Origin: Thermococcus sibiricus MM 739
Lineage (GTDB): Archaea; Methanobacteriota_B; Thermococci; Thermococcales; Thermococcaceae
Length of the DNA stretch: 64,000 bases
Reading direction: 5' to 3'
Assembly (NCBI RefSeq): GCF_000022545.1
Contig: NC_012883.1
Location: 558,001 to 622,000 of the forward strand
A model generated the notes under the pieces. The model did not search any database. It worked only from the letters and a program-made list of their open reading frames with translations, and had not been told where the DNA came from. A program made the translations under genes and the position numbers. This document shows positions 49,693 through 57,760 of the stretch, one piece after another. Position 1 is the first letter of the stretch, and each line of letters begins with the position of its first letter.

Positions 49693-50480
49693 CAAAGAAA
49701 CTCCAGAATTTTTCTTTTAACTACTTCTTTTTCTACTGCTGCAATATTTTCTAATGAATACTCCTGTTCAATCCAACGGATGAATTTGTATCCAAGATAG
49801 TAGCCCAAGTACTGCTTTCCAAAAAGGGTGTACCAGGAACCGAAGAATGGATTTAAAGGCTCGTTTTCTTTAACTCTTCTTAAAAATTCCCTTTTGATAA
49901 TTCCTTCATTCCTTTCACACCACTCAAACCAACCCGGTTCTTCGAGATGCCAAGGTCTCCCGCTTATTAAGTCCTCAATCCTCTGGGCAAATCCTTCCGT
50001 GTAAATCCACATTATCTGCTCGTCTTCAAGCTTCTCTATATCCTCTCCCCTTAACAGCCAGTGAATTAAGTGACCAAACTCGTGGGCAATTAATCCCTTG
50101 AGTTTATTGTACCACTTAAGCTCGGCAATTGCTTCAAGGCCGAAGAGGATTGAAGGCTTTCCTTTAAATTCCGTGACCCATCCGGCCCCATTTTCAAGCC
50201 CGACATAGATGACAATGTTATACTCCGAAACATCAAATAGCTTCTTCACTTTTTCTTCCACCTTAGGAAGAACGTTCAGAAGATTCTCGTAGGCAAGCTT
50301 CAGTTCATCGACACTCCTTTTAGAGAGGAGTTCTAAATACTCACGCCAGTCTATCTTATAACGCTCATAGTCCCACTTTATTTTCTCGAAGAGTTCTGGG
50401 TAGTTTTTAATGTACTCAATCCATGAATCTTTACTCCCATCCCAGTACTTTAGGAAACAGGGAAAAGTGTCGATCAGCAT
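49689..50480 (-). CDS. Predicted cytosolic zinc metalloprotease (HEFGH motif)
   Basis: A 263-residue protein with a gluzincin-like zinc motif [16 protein letters not shown] (HExxH at about residues 136-140 of this frame) followed by a downstream glutamate in [13 protein letters not shown] as third ligand. The rest is helical and rich in Trp/Tyr. It has no signal peptide, so it is presumably cytoplasmic. The family resembles archaeal DUF2268-type putative Zn proteases. The ATG at 50480 has AGGTGGG upstream. The substrate is unknown. Confidence 0.75.
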   Translation of the reverse strand: MLIDTFPCFLKYWDGSKDSWIEYIKNYPELFEKIKWDYERYKIDWREYLELLSKRSVDELKLAYENLLNVLPKVEEKVKKLFDVSEYNIVIYVGLENGAGWVTEFKGKPSILFGLEAIAELKWYNKLKGLIAHEFGHLIHWLLRGEDIEKLEDEQIMWIYTEGFAQRIEDLISGRPWHLEEPGWFEWCERNEGIIKREFLRRVKENEPLNPFFGSWYTLFGKQYLGYYLGYKFIRWIEQEYSLENIAAVEKEVVKRKILEFLC

Positions 50481-50583
50481 TAGATTTCCCACCTTTCTCC
50501 CTCTTTAATCTCAGTTTTGAATTTATCTGGGGCTATTCTTATCTTATAGGTTTTGGTAGCTTAAATGTGGCCTCCGATTTATG

Positions 50584-50873
50584 TCACTGTTCTGCTAATT
50601 GAGAAGCCAGCAAACCTTCTTTATATTGGCTACGAGCTTGAAGTGTCTCATGTTTTGCATGTTGGACAAGCCATTCAACTATCGTCCTGTGGAACTTCTC
50701 TCCCCACTCTTTCCGTGTCCCGGCCAATCAAAAGTGTAGACGGCAAAGCCTTGCTCGTTTAACATCTTTATAAGCTTTCCATACCTTCCGCTATGCTCTC
50801 CAAGGCCATGAACCAGAACTACCCATCCTTTTTCAGGTGTTCCGAACTTGGCTCTGTATATCATGCCCAGCAC
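50584..50873 (-). pseudogene. Lysophospholipase/alpha-beta hydrolase pseudogene with internal deletion
   Basis: The 5' part encodes the normal N-terminus of a Thermococcales monoacylglycerol lipase-like hydrolase (WVVLVHGLGEHSGRYGKLI, then TFDWPGHGKS) but stops after 64 codons. The adjacent downstream DNA, in another frame (50706 to 50584), encodes the family's C-terminus (WGEKFHRTIVEWLVQHAKHE and a 20-residue extension). The segment between, which should hold the nucleophile Ser, Asp and His, is absent: roughly 170 residues judged from usual family length. The junction lies at AAAGAGTGGGGAG, where GHGKS meets WGEKF, and shifts the frame. Confidence 0.85.
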
Positions 50874-51024
50874 CTTAAATAAATGGAAACGAAAACTTAA
50901 ATCTTTCCTGGAAAGTTAGCTTTCGGCTTTTTGATTTTTAATAATCTTCGCGCTATAAATGGCAATGAGAGTTGTCCTTGAGCGAGTTGCAGAAGTTTGA
51001 AGCAACTTTTATATGTTTTGAAAC

Positions 51025-51088
51025 TTTATATACTTTGAGTGCTTAATATTTGATGAAAGTTTCCTCATATTTGAGGGGGGGCGAATGA
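51025..51088 (+). repeat. Promoter-leader repeat, copy 1 (7-G run)
   Basis: A TATA box (TTTATATAC, 51025-51033) is followed by a leader with the perfect hairpin CCTCA-TATT-TGAGG (51063-51076), then seven G (51075-51081), CGA and ATG at 51085. The same sequence, apart from G-run length, precedes the gene at 51623. The G-run overlaps the ribosome site and the 3' arm of the hairpin. Confidence 0.9.
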
Positions 51089-51408
51089 AGAGAAAAATTG
51101 CATTTGCAAGTTCGTTTGTATTAGTTCTAGTTTTAGGAATAGCAGGAATAACGGGGCACGTTAAGTACTCATTCTACACGCTTTACCTTGTGCTCTTTCT
51201 GATCACGCTGTCTGCAATCGTAAGGAAAAACATGCCCATCAGCACGGTTGGAGTCCTCTTGAGCATCCCCTTAACGTATTTGGCAGTTGAAAACGTCAAA
51301 AAGCTTCCTGCATTAACGGTGCTTTTAGTAGCATTTGAACTAGGCTTAATTGCCATGTACGTCAAAATGGTTTGGAAGATAAGATGGAGAACTCAATATG
51401 CCAAGTAA
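51085..51408 (+). CDS. Small multi-pass membrane protein under the repeated promoter
   Basis: A 107-residue protein with four predicted membrane segments (about 7-25, 31-46, 52-68 and 75-95) and a basic tail (WKIRWRTQYAK). No known family is recognised. It shares its promoter-leader and first residues (MK..) with the Cys-rich secreted protein 0.5 kb downstream, suggesting co-regulation; a partner or immunity role is a guess. Confidence 0.6.
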   Translation: MKRKIAFASSFVLVLVLGIAGITGHVKYSFYTLYLVLFLITLSAIVRKNMPISTVGVLLSIPLTYLAVENVKKLPALTVLLVAFELGLIAMYVKMVWKIRWRTQYAK

Positions 51409-51557
51409 TTTCATAGGGAGATTTATTCACACCATTTCAAGAACTTTGTTTTTAAAATGCCGCTTTCCCTTTTCCTGAGTGAAATTAAGATAACCGAGAA
51501 ACTAAACACAATCCCAACTAACAATAACTAACCAAAAACATTAGAATAGAAGTAAGT

Positions 51558-51626
51558 TTTATATACTTTGAGTGCTTAATATTTGATGAAAGTTTCCTCA
51601 TATTTGAGGGGGGGGGGGGCGAATGA
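51558..51626 (+). repeat. Promoter-leader repeat, copy 2 (12-G run)
   Basis: Identical to 51025-51088 from the TATA (51558) through hairpin CCTCA-TATT-TGAGG (51596-51609) to the G-run, which here has twelve G (51608-51619) instead of seven, then CGAATGAAG as in copy 1. The start codon is ATG 51623. The long homopolymer at a ribosome site could vary by slippage. Confidence 0.9.
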
Positions 51627-52345
51627 AGAAGCATATGTTGAGCATGCTCATGGTTTTGCTTTTGATTGGAGCGTACGCAACTTATGCAGTAAGTCAGCCC
51701 AAACTTCCGGAAGTTAAGGGGTGCGTGAATCCTTTTAGGGAAGTTAAGCCCTTAGAAAGAAAAGCCGAGAACTGGTCTTCGGTGCACGTTTTTGCAAAAG
51801 TTCTGGCAAGCAAGGACATTAGGGGTTTAGCTAAGCCATGGGAGATTGATTATAAGAACGTGAAGGTTGCAAAGCATACTGTGGAATATAATGGTGAAAA
51901 GATTGAAATGCTTGCAATGGCTTTGCCACTTAAGGATGGCAAGCACTTGATAGCTTACTACGAATTCTCAAAACCGGTGCAGGGAGTTAAGACAAGAAGC
52001 TATTTGTTAGAATTCACAATTTCAGAGGACAACAAAAGAATAGCAACTAAAGCTATAGGTACAAATGGGGAAGTAACACCTTTAAGCACCTGTAAACACG
52101 AATGTTCCACTGCATCTGACTGTGGATATTTTGGGAGGTGTATATCTTATTGCTGTGATCGTGACTGGGGATGCGTAGTATATTGTTGCGGTGATTGTTT
52201 ATTTTATTGCGGGAGTTGTGCAAGAGGCAGCTTAGGAGGATGTGCAGCTTGCTTGTATTGTGTTCTAGTATCTTGCCCATATTGTTCTGTAAATTGCTGT
52301 GAAGAAGAAGGTACGTACTGTGATTACTTAGATCCAGGGCCATGA
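51623..52345 (+). CDS. Secreted protein with 20-cysteine C-terminal tail (bacteriocin-like precursor candidate)
   Basis: A 240-residue precursor. Residues 1-25 are a Sec-type signal peptide (MLSMLMVLLLIGAYATYA). Residues 26-154 form a soluble domain with one Cys and a strand-rich section (VAKHTVEYNGEKIEMLAMAL, then GKHLIAYYEF). Residues 155-240 contain 20 Cys, in pairs such as SYCCDRDWGC, VVYCCGDC, GGCAACLYC and VNCCEEEGTYC. The layout of leader, soluble domain and Cys-rich hydrophobic tail recalls halocin C8 precursors, where the tail is a toxin and the soluble domain gives immunity; no close match can be claimed. A membrane-protein gene follows by 10 bases. A metal-binding or cell-surface role is the alternative. 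Confidence 0.65.
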   Translation: MKKHMLSMLMVLLLIGAYATYAVSQPKLPEVKGCVNPFREVKPLERKAENWSSVHVFAKVLASKDIRGLAKPWEIDYKNVKVAKHTVEYNGEKIEMLAMALPLKDGKHLIAYYEFSKPVQGVKTRSYLLEFTISEDNKRIATKAIGTNGEVTPLSTCKHECSTASDCGYFGRCISYCCDRDWGCVVYCCGDCLFYCGSCARGSLGGCAACLYCVLVSCPYCSVNCCEEEGTYCDYLDPGP

Positions 52346-52355
52346 GGTGATGTGA

Positions 52356-52700
52356 GTGCTACCCAAAGATAGAAAAATTTATTTCGTTTTTCTAATTTCT
52401 TTAATTCTCACGGGCTTAGCTGTATTCGATGGGACGCCTCTCTTTGTAGCCTTAGCAACAATTATGTTTCCTATTATTGCCAGTTATGGACTTATTGTTA
52501 AGTTTAAAATTTTTCCGGGAGTGATATTTGCGACAATTCTGTGGGCGTTATCTATCTTTGTGAGGGACTTGTTGATTGGTTCACTAACCTTTGAGACAGT
52601 AAAAACCGTGAGCGTGAAGTTATCGACAGTAATTATATTTGTAGTAGTCTATCTTTTTGATAAAATACGAAGAGGTGAGAGAAAATCAGCGGAGCAATAA
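52356..52700 (+). CDS. Small membrane protein next to the Cys-rich precursor
   Basis: A 114-residue protein starting at GTG 52356 with GAGGTGAT upstream, 10 bases after the Cys-rich gene, so surely co-transcribed. Four hydrophobic segments (about 8-25, 28-46, 52-70 and 88-103) end in a charged tail (KIRRGERKSAEQ). No family is recognised. By position it could be an immunity protein or exporter for the Cys-rich product. Confidence 0.65.
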   Translation: MLPKDRKIYFVFLISLILTGLAVFDGTPLFVALATIMFPIIASYGLIVKFKIFPGVIFATILWALSIFVRDLLIGSLTFETVKTVSVKLSTVIIFVVVYLFDKIRRGERKSAEQ

Positions 52701-52947
52701 AAATGTTCCCCAAGATACCTCCGAAGACAGCAGTCCTCAGCATGCCCTTCCTCCTTTCTGCTCCTGCTTGTTATGGGATCACAAACTCCACCAATATGAA
52801 GCTTCTGCTTCTTAGGGCGGTAGCTGTGTGGATTCCAACTATTAGAATAAAAAGAAATCCAATGTTAAATGAAAGAACTAAAAATGCTGATCTTTCGAGA
52901 ATGATACTCAAAGTTTCTTTGCTGAGAATGCTTGTATTACGCGGGGC
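52633..52947 (-). other. Possible remnants of leftward membrane-protein genes
   Basis: On the - strand a 58-codon open stretch (52947 to 52771, no start codon visible) reads as a membrane helix, NIGFLFILIVGIHTATALRS, and ends FILVEFVIP-stop. In the same frame, 9 codons later, AAAGGAGG and ATG 52743 start a 36-residue ORF (MLRTAVFGGILGNIFIAPLIF..). The pair looks like the end of one gene and the truncated start of another. The + strand ORF in this span looks like its shadow. Evidence is modest. Confidence 0.3.
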
Positions 52948-53096
52948 TTATCCACGGTGTTTTTTGTGGAGGATGCCTTTCTGGAAATATACCAGCTTGC
53001 TTAGCATGTCTTCTTGCTGCAGGGATTTCTCCTTGGAGATGTTGCGAAGAATGGGAGCAGAGATGTGGACAAAGAATGTTGTCTCCCGGTCCCTAA
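52926..53096 (+). pseudogene. Remnant of a second Cys-rich tail
   Basis: A 56-codon open stretch after an in-frame TGA (52923-52925) encodes CGGCLSGNIPACLACLLAAG and SPWRCCEEWEQRC, ending SPGP-stop. This parallels the end of the intact precursor (CGSCARGSLGGCAACLYC, then NCCEEEGTYC, ending DPGP). There is no start codon, signal or soluble domain in frame. As with the intact gene, a small membrane-protein gene follows directly (53109). Confidence 0.65.
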
Positions 53097-53108
53097 GGGG
53101 GTGAAAAT

Positions 53109-53288
53109 GTGAAATCCCTCAAATATCTTAAATATTTAGTTTTTTTGGTGGGCCTTCTTTTGATCTTTTTCTCATTTTATCTCAAATGGAACAAAGTTTT
53201 GCTTAGATACTTTGGGATTGTACTTACTGTAGCAGGGGGATCAGATATTCTCTGGGAGCGTCTAAAGAAGACCCAGATCCATAATTAG
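53109..53288 (+). CDS. 59-residue small membrane protein
   Basis: GTG 53109, preceded by GGGGGTGA, starts a 59-residue protein with two hydrophobic segments (YLVFLVGLLLIFFSFYL and YFGIVLTVAGGSDIL) and a basic end (WERLKKTQIHN). It is just under common ORF length limits. It follows the Cys-rich remnant by 12 bases, the same arrangement as the intact precursor and its membrane protein. No family is recognised. Confidence 0.6.
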   Translation: MKSLKYLKYLVFLVGLLLIFFSFYLKWNKVLLRYFGIVLTVAGGSDILWERLKKTQIHN

Positions 53289-53301
53289 GGAGGTGTTCAC
53301 G

Positions 53302-53568
53302 GTGAAGTATTTAAACCGTATAGGAAGGTGTCTTCTTGCAGCAGGGATTCTCACACTGCTATTCAGAAGTACCCTATCTTTGGAACCTCCTTATTTATTT
53401 TTATGGTGGTTCTTTGTGTTTTTGCTCTTTGATCTGTCCATTTCCGGATTTCAAAAACTCTTTGAACTAAAATACCCCAAGCTCAGGACTGTTGGGGTAC
53501 CAGTTGGTGTAGTTTTTAGTGCAGTTATTATCTGGATCATTGGGAGCTGGGTCTTTAGGACAAAATAA
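53302..53568 (+). CDS. Small membrane protein closing the Cys-rich cluster
   Basis: An 88-residue protein with three hydrophobic segments (about 9-22, 28-46 and 63-83) and a basic end. The start is GTG 53302 with GGGAGGTG upstream; the upstream GTG at 53293 is part of that ribosome site. It follows the 59-residue gene by 13 bases. No family is recognised. It is convergent with ahcY, 5 bases apart. Confidence 0.6.
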   Translation: MKYLNRIGRCLLAAGILTLLFRSTLSLEPPYLFLWWFFVFLLFDLSISGFQKLFELKYPKLRTVGVPVGVVFSAVIIWIIGSWVFRTK

Positions 53569-53573
53569 ATTAA

Positions 53574-54839
53574 CTAAGTCCCATGCTCCCAGCTTTCCAA
53601 ATATTTCCTCTGCTCTTCGGTTAGCTGCTCAATCTCGATGCCCATGGATTTGAGCTTAATCTTGGCTACCATTTCGTCGATTTCTCTTGGCAAAACGTAA
53701 ACTTTGGGCTCAAGCTTCTCGTGGTTGTCCTTGATGTATTCCGCCGCCTTAGCCTGTAAGGCAAAGCTCATGTCCATAATCTCAGCCGGATGGCCATCCG
53801 CTGCCGCCAAATTCACCAAGCGCCCTTCCGCAAGGAGGTACAATCTCCTTCCGTCTTTGAGCTTGTACTCCGTAATATTGGGTCTTGGATTGTTTATCTC
53901 AACAGCCAAGCTCTCCAAGTCTGGCTTGCTTATCTCTACGTCAAAATGTCCAGCATTTGCCATTAGCACTCCGTCTTTCATGACCTCGAAGTGTTCTCCC
54001 CTAATACAGTTTATGTTTCCTGTTGAAGTAACGAAGATGTCTCCCACCTTTGCAGCTTCTTTCATCGGCATAACCAAGAATCCGTCCATTCTCGCCTCTA
54101 AAGCCTTAATTGGGTCTACTTCAACCACTATTACTGTAGCACCCAATCCCCTAGCCCTCATGGCTATTCCTCTTCCGCACCAGCCGTAACCAACAACTAC
54201 AACGTTCTTACCAGCAACGAGTAGATTTGTGCTTCTAATTATTCCGTCCCAAGTTGATTGACCCGTTCCGTAGCGGTTATCAAAGAGGTATTTTGTATAG
54301 CTGTCGTTTACCGCTATGATTGGGAACTTCAACACTCCATCCTTCTCCATCGCCCTTAATCTTATCACACCCGTCGTGGTTTCTTCACTCGCTCCCCATA
54401 TTTCCGGAATGAGTTCTTGCCTCTCCTTTAAGACTGTTGAGACCATATCCGCACCATCGTCTATGATGATGTTCGGCTCAATATCGAGGGCTTTGTGCAT
54501 GAATTCATAGTATTCCCCCCTGCTTTCCCCTCTTATGGCATAAACTTTCACTCCGTTTTTGGCTAAAGCGGCAACAACGTCATCTTGAGTGCTTAAGGGA
54601 TTGCTTGCAGTTGTTGAAACTTCTGCTCCAGCAGCTTTGAGCGTCAAAAGTAAAAACGCAGTTTTCATTTCAAGATGCAACGTTGCGGCAATTTTAACTC
54701 CTTTGAAGGGCTTTCCCTTTTCAAATTCTTTTCTTATGTGTTGGAGAACAGGCATAAAACGAGAGACCCAATCTATCTTCTTCTCTCCTTCGGGTGCCAG
54801 ATTAATGTCTTTTACGCAGTAATCCTTCGTGCAGTCCAT
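53574..54839 (-). CDS. ahcY: S-adenosylhomocysteine hydrolase
   Basis: A 421-residue NAD-containing enzyme splitting S-adenosylhomocysteine (in archaea possibly S-inosylhomocysteine) after methylation. It shows [20 protein letters not shown] (NAD), [38 protein letters not shown] with catalytic Lys/Asp, and the C-terminal Lys region. GGTGATGAT precedes the ATG. Composition is somewhat GC-richer than the accessory genes to its left. Confidence 0.95.
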   Translation of the reverse strand: MDCTKDYCVKDINLAPEGEKKIDWVSRFMPVLQHIRKEFEKGKPFKGVKIAATLHLEMKTAFLLLTLKAAGAEVSTTASNPLSTQDDVVAALAKNGVKVYAIRGESRGEYYEFMHKALDIEPNIIIDDGADMVSTVLKERQELIPEIWGASEETTTGVIRLRAMEKDGVLKFPIIAVNDSYTKYLFDNRYGTGQSTWDGIIRSTNLLVAGKNVVVVGYGWCGRGIAMRARGLGATVIVVEVDPIKALEARMDGFLVMPMKEAAKVGDIFVTSTGNINCIRGEHFEVMKDGVLMANAGHFDVEISKPDLESLAVEINNPRPNITEYKLKDGRRLYLLAEGRLVNLAAADGHPAEIMDMSFALQAKAAEYIKDNHEKLEPKVYVLPREIDEMVAKIKLKSMGIEIEQLTEEQRKYLESWEHGT

Positions 54840-54908
54840 ATCATCACCGCTTAAGGATGGAATTAAAAGGTTAAAAATGTGAGCGTCCTATTGAAGGTGG
54901 TGAAAGAA

Positions 54909-55481
54909 ATGATAATAGATCTAACTATGGAGCTTAGTGAGAAAACCCCTGTTTATCCTGGTGATCCCAAAATAGAAATAAAAGAATGGACTGACGTTGA
55001 AAAAGATGGGTATCAAATGAATACTCTCTTTCTTGGAGAGCACAGCGGAACGCATGTAGACGCTCCGGCCCATTTCATCCCGGGCGGAAGGACAATAGAT
55101 GAAATGCCACTGGAGAAGTTTATTGGAAAGGGCATAGTGATAGATGTATCTCAATTGGATAGGAATATAGAACCCAGCGAAATGTTAAGAGTAGCCGAGA
55201 TAGTGCTTTTCTATACTGGAGGGAAGGCTATTTATCTCAGCGAAGAAGGAGCCAGATATTTAATTGACCTTCGGGTTAAGGCTGTAGGGATTGATAACTC
55301 CACTATAGGGGACTTTAAAACGCATAAAGTATTGCTTTCCAATGAGATTTCAATTTTTGAGAACCTTACAAATCTTGAAAACCTCATTGGAAAAGAGTTT
55401 ACTTTTATCGGAGTTCCATTAAAAATCAAAAACGGCTCGGGCAGTCCAGTTAGGGCTTTTGCAATAATAAAAGAAAAGTAG
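54909..55481 (+). CDS. Cyclase-family / kynurenine formamidase-like metal hydrolase
   Basis: A 190-residue protein of the cyclase family (COG1878). The metal-binding motif HSGTHVDAPAHFIPGG (HxGTHxDxPxHF) is complete, with DLTMELSEKTPVYPGDP at the N-terminus. Family members hydrolyse formylkynurenine or related amides; the substrate here is unknown. ATG 54909 has AGGTGGTGA upstream, so the longer frame from 54879 is rejected. It is convergent with gcvT, 3 bases apart. Confidence 0.85.
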   Translation: MIIDLTMELSEKTPVYPGDPKIEIKEWTDVEKDGYQMNTLFLGEHSGTHVDAPAHFIPGGRTIDEMPLEKFIGKGIVIDVSQLDRNIEPSEMLRVAEIVLFYTGGKAIYLSEEGARYLIDLRVKAVGIDNSTIGDFKTHKVLLSNEISIFENLTNLENLIGKEFTFIGVPLKIKNGSGSPVRAFAIIKEK

Positions 55482-55484
55482 GAA

Positions 55485-56678
55485 TCACTCCTCTCTAAAT
55501 GTGCCATATTTCTTGGGATCATAGAATGGTGGAGCTACTGTTAAGGCCTTCTTCTTTTGTTCTCTTACTTCAATCTCAATCTCTACCCCCGGTTTAGCGT
55601 ACTCTGGTTTAACAAATGCTACCCCTATTCCAATGCCCAATAGAGGCGAGAGGGTTCCACTTGTGACTTCACCGATTTCCTTGCCATCAGCATAAACTTT
55701 GTAACCTGCTCTTGGTACCCCTCTGTCAACCATTTTGAAGTGCACCATCTTGCTTGGAAGGCCCCTCTCCTTTTGCTTTAGAAGTGCTTCTTTCCCGATG
55801 AACTCCTTGTCCCAGAAGATCGCAAACTCGAGGTTTGCCTGCAGGGGAGTTACTTCATCAATGTCGGTACTCAAGAGTTGGAGCTCCTTCGTTTCATTGC
55901 CATAGAGGGTGTATCCAGCTTCAAGTCTTAGGGTGTCTCTTGCTCCCAATCCGGCGGGTTTTATACCGTATTTTTGTCCAGCTTCAAGAATCTTTTCCCA
56001 TACGTAGAGGGCTTTCTCGGGCTTTCCGTGCTTGCTTTCATCGGGATGATACGGATTTACATCTTCGAAGTAAACCTCAAAGCCGTTCTCTCCAGTGTAA
56101 CCGCTCCTTGAGAGAAGCATCTTTATGCCATCAAGCTCGACTTCTTTGGCTTGGAACCACCAGAGCTGGTTGATGTCAATTCCAAAGAGCTCCATGGCCA
56201 AATCTTTGGCCTTAGGACCTTGGATTGAGAACATAACATAGTCATAAGTTTTGTTCTCTATTTCCAAGTCAAGCTCGGTATACTGTTCAATTGCCCTTTT
56301 AATTGAGGTAAACCATGCATAGAGTTTTTCAAAAGCATCGCTGTCACATACCATCATATATGTATCGTTGCCCATATTAAACACGAGGGTCTCGTCCTTA
56401 ACGGCCCCTCTTTCATTAAGAACAAGACTGTAGGTACCGCTTATTGCTGGTGGTCTTGAGATATCGTTTGTTGTAACATACTGGAGAAACTTGAGAGCGT
56501 CTTTTCCTTTAAAGAATACTTCCCCCATATGAGAAACATCAAAAATCCCTACACCATTTCTAACGGCCAAGTGTTCTTCTTTTATGCTTGAATACCAAAT
56601 TGGCATTTCCCATCCTGCAAATTCTTCCACTTTTTTTGCGTGCTCTTTATGCCAGTCAAAAATGTGCACCCTCTTCAT
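55485..56678 (-). CDS. gcvT: Aminomethyltransferase (glycine cleavage T-protein)
   Basis: The 397-residue T-protein transfers the methylene group from the aminomethyl-lipoyl H-protein to the pterin carrier. Motifs are [50 protein letters not shown] and [28 protein letters not shown] precedes the ATG. No gcvP or gcvH lies in the window. Together with glyA and tdh it belongs to glycine metabolism. Confidence 0.95.
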   Translation of the reverse strand: MKRVHIFDWHKEHAKKVEEFAGWEMPIWYSSIKEEHLAVRNGVGIFDVSHMGEVFFKGKDALKFLQYVTTNDISRPPAISGTYSLVLNERGAVKDETLVFNMGNDTYMMVCDSDAFEKLYAWFTSIKRAIEQYTELDLEIENKTYDYVMFSIQGPKAKDLAMELFGIDINQLWWFQAKEVELDGIKMLLSRSGYTGENGFEVYFEDVNPYHPDESKHGKPEKALYVWEKILEAGQKYGIKPAGLGARDTLRLEAGYTLYGNETKELQLLSTDIDEVTPLQANLEFAIFWDKEFIGKEALLKQKERGLPSKMVHFKMVDRGVPRAGYKVYADGKEIGEVTSGTLSPLLGIGIGVAFVKPEYAKPGVEIEIEVREQKKKALTVAPPFYDPKKYGTFREE

Positions 56679-56772
56679 AGTACCACCACAGTAAAATATA
56701 TCATTTTAAATATAATGTTTTCTTTCCTAAAGACCTAAATACTCTAAGGTACATAATATATTTGGTGGTCAC

Positions 56773-57615
56773 ATGTTTGAAAAGGTGTTGTTTCCAACGG
56801 ACTTCTCTGAAGTGTCTATGCATGCCCTTAGGGAGTGTATTCCCCAGCTGTTTGAAGTAGGAGCTAAGAAATTATACTTGGTTCATATAGTTGACATAAC
56901 TGCCACTGATATAGAGGCAGTGGAGTTAATGAAAATAGATGAAGAAGAGCTTAACCGTATTGCCGAGGAAATTAGGGCCAAAGGAATTGACGTTGAACCT
57001 ATGGTAAAAATTGGTATCCCCTCACTTGAGATAGCGGAGATTGCTCAGGAAAACAATGTTGATCTAGTACTTGTTCCATCCAAGGGAGAAAATATTCTCA
57101 GACAGATGCTCCTTGGAAGTACAGCGTCAAATCTCGTTAGGGCTACTAAGAAGCCAGTTTTACTTGTCAAATATGAGTGGGATGAAGAGGAAGAAAAAAT
57201 TAAGTGTCTTTCTAATTGTAGAGAGATTTTTAAGAGGCCTATAGTTGCACTGGACTTTTCAGAGTGCTCAGAAAAAGTTTTAAATGTTGTAAAGAAGTTT
57301 GAAGAACTCATTGAAGAGATTACACTTATTCACGTGGTTGATTATGGAAGAGCTGAAGAACTCGAAAAGAACATTGAGAATGCTAAGGCAAAATTAGAGG
57401 AATTTAGCAGGCTCTTTAAAGCACCGGTGAAAAGTGAGGTTCTTGCTGGAATTGCCTCTCGTTCAATTTTGGGCAGTGCGTTAGCTAGAGATTCATCAAT
57501 CATAGTAATGGGTAAAAAAGGCAGGAGTGTCATAAAAGACCTTTTGCTCGGAAGTACGGCAGAAAGAGTTGTCAGGGACTCAAAGCTCCCTGTGTTATTA
57601 GTCCCATGTGAATAA
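56773..57615 (+). CDS. Tandem universal stress protein
   Basis: A 280-residue protein with two UspA domains: 1-140 (VLFPTDFSEVSMHALRECI at the start, LLGSTASNLVRATKKPVLLV at the end) and about 155-280 (IVALDFSECSEKVLNVVKKF, then MGKKGRSVIKDLLLGSTAER). The ATP-type G-2x-G-9x-G(S/T) motif is better preserved in the second domain. The role is stress-related nucleotide binding. GGTGGTCAC precedes the ATG. Confidence 0.9.
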   Translation: MFEKVLFPTDFSEVSMHALRECIPQLFEVGAKKLYLVHIVDITATDIEAVELMKIDEEELNRIAEEIRAKGIDVEPMVKIGIPSLEIAEIAQENNVDLVLVPSKGENILRQMLLGSTASNLVRATKKPVLLVKYEWDEEEEKIKCLSNCREIFKRPIVALDFSECSEKVLNVVKKFEELIEEITLIHVVDYGRAEELEKNIENAKAKLEEFSRLFKAPVKSEVLAGIASRSILGSALARDSSIIVMGKKGRSVIKDLLLGSTAERVVRDSKLPVLLVPCE

Positions 57616-57617
57616 CC

Positions 57618-57677
57618 TCAGACTGGAACGGCTTCCACATCAAATTCGGTAGCTACCCTGTTGCCATCATCGGTCAT
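57618..57677 (-). other. Possible 19-codon ORF or gene remnant
   Basis: On the - strand an ATG at 57677 opens MTDDGNRVATEFDVEAVPV-stop. A TATA-like TTTTTAAAC stands about 25-30 bases upstream of the ATG. The acidic ending looks like the C-terminus of a larger protein, so this may be a decayed gene end between two real genes. Very uncertain. Confidence 0.2.
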
Positions 57678-57760
57678 TATTTCTTTTTTTCCTGAGTTTA
57701 AAAACCTTTAGAGTTATGAAAAATACACAAATAAATGGAAGAAAGACTTGAAAAATGACC

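Noticed and set aside
51480-51550. Repetitive-looking CTAA/AACAATAACTAACC stretch
   Set aside because: Short, irregular and AT-rich; no regular unit, so not a repeat array.
52703-53104. 134-codon + strand ORF from ATG 52703
   Set aside because: Its composition (Arg, Leu, Ser-rich, no domain) looks like a shadow; the other + frame encodes the Cys-rich remnant and the - strand a membrane-like segment. I prefer those readings, though a weak GGAG lies before the ATG.
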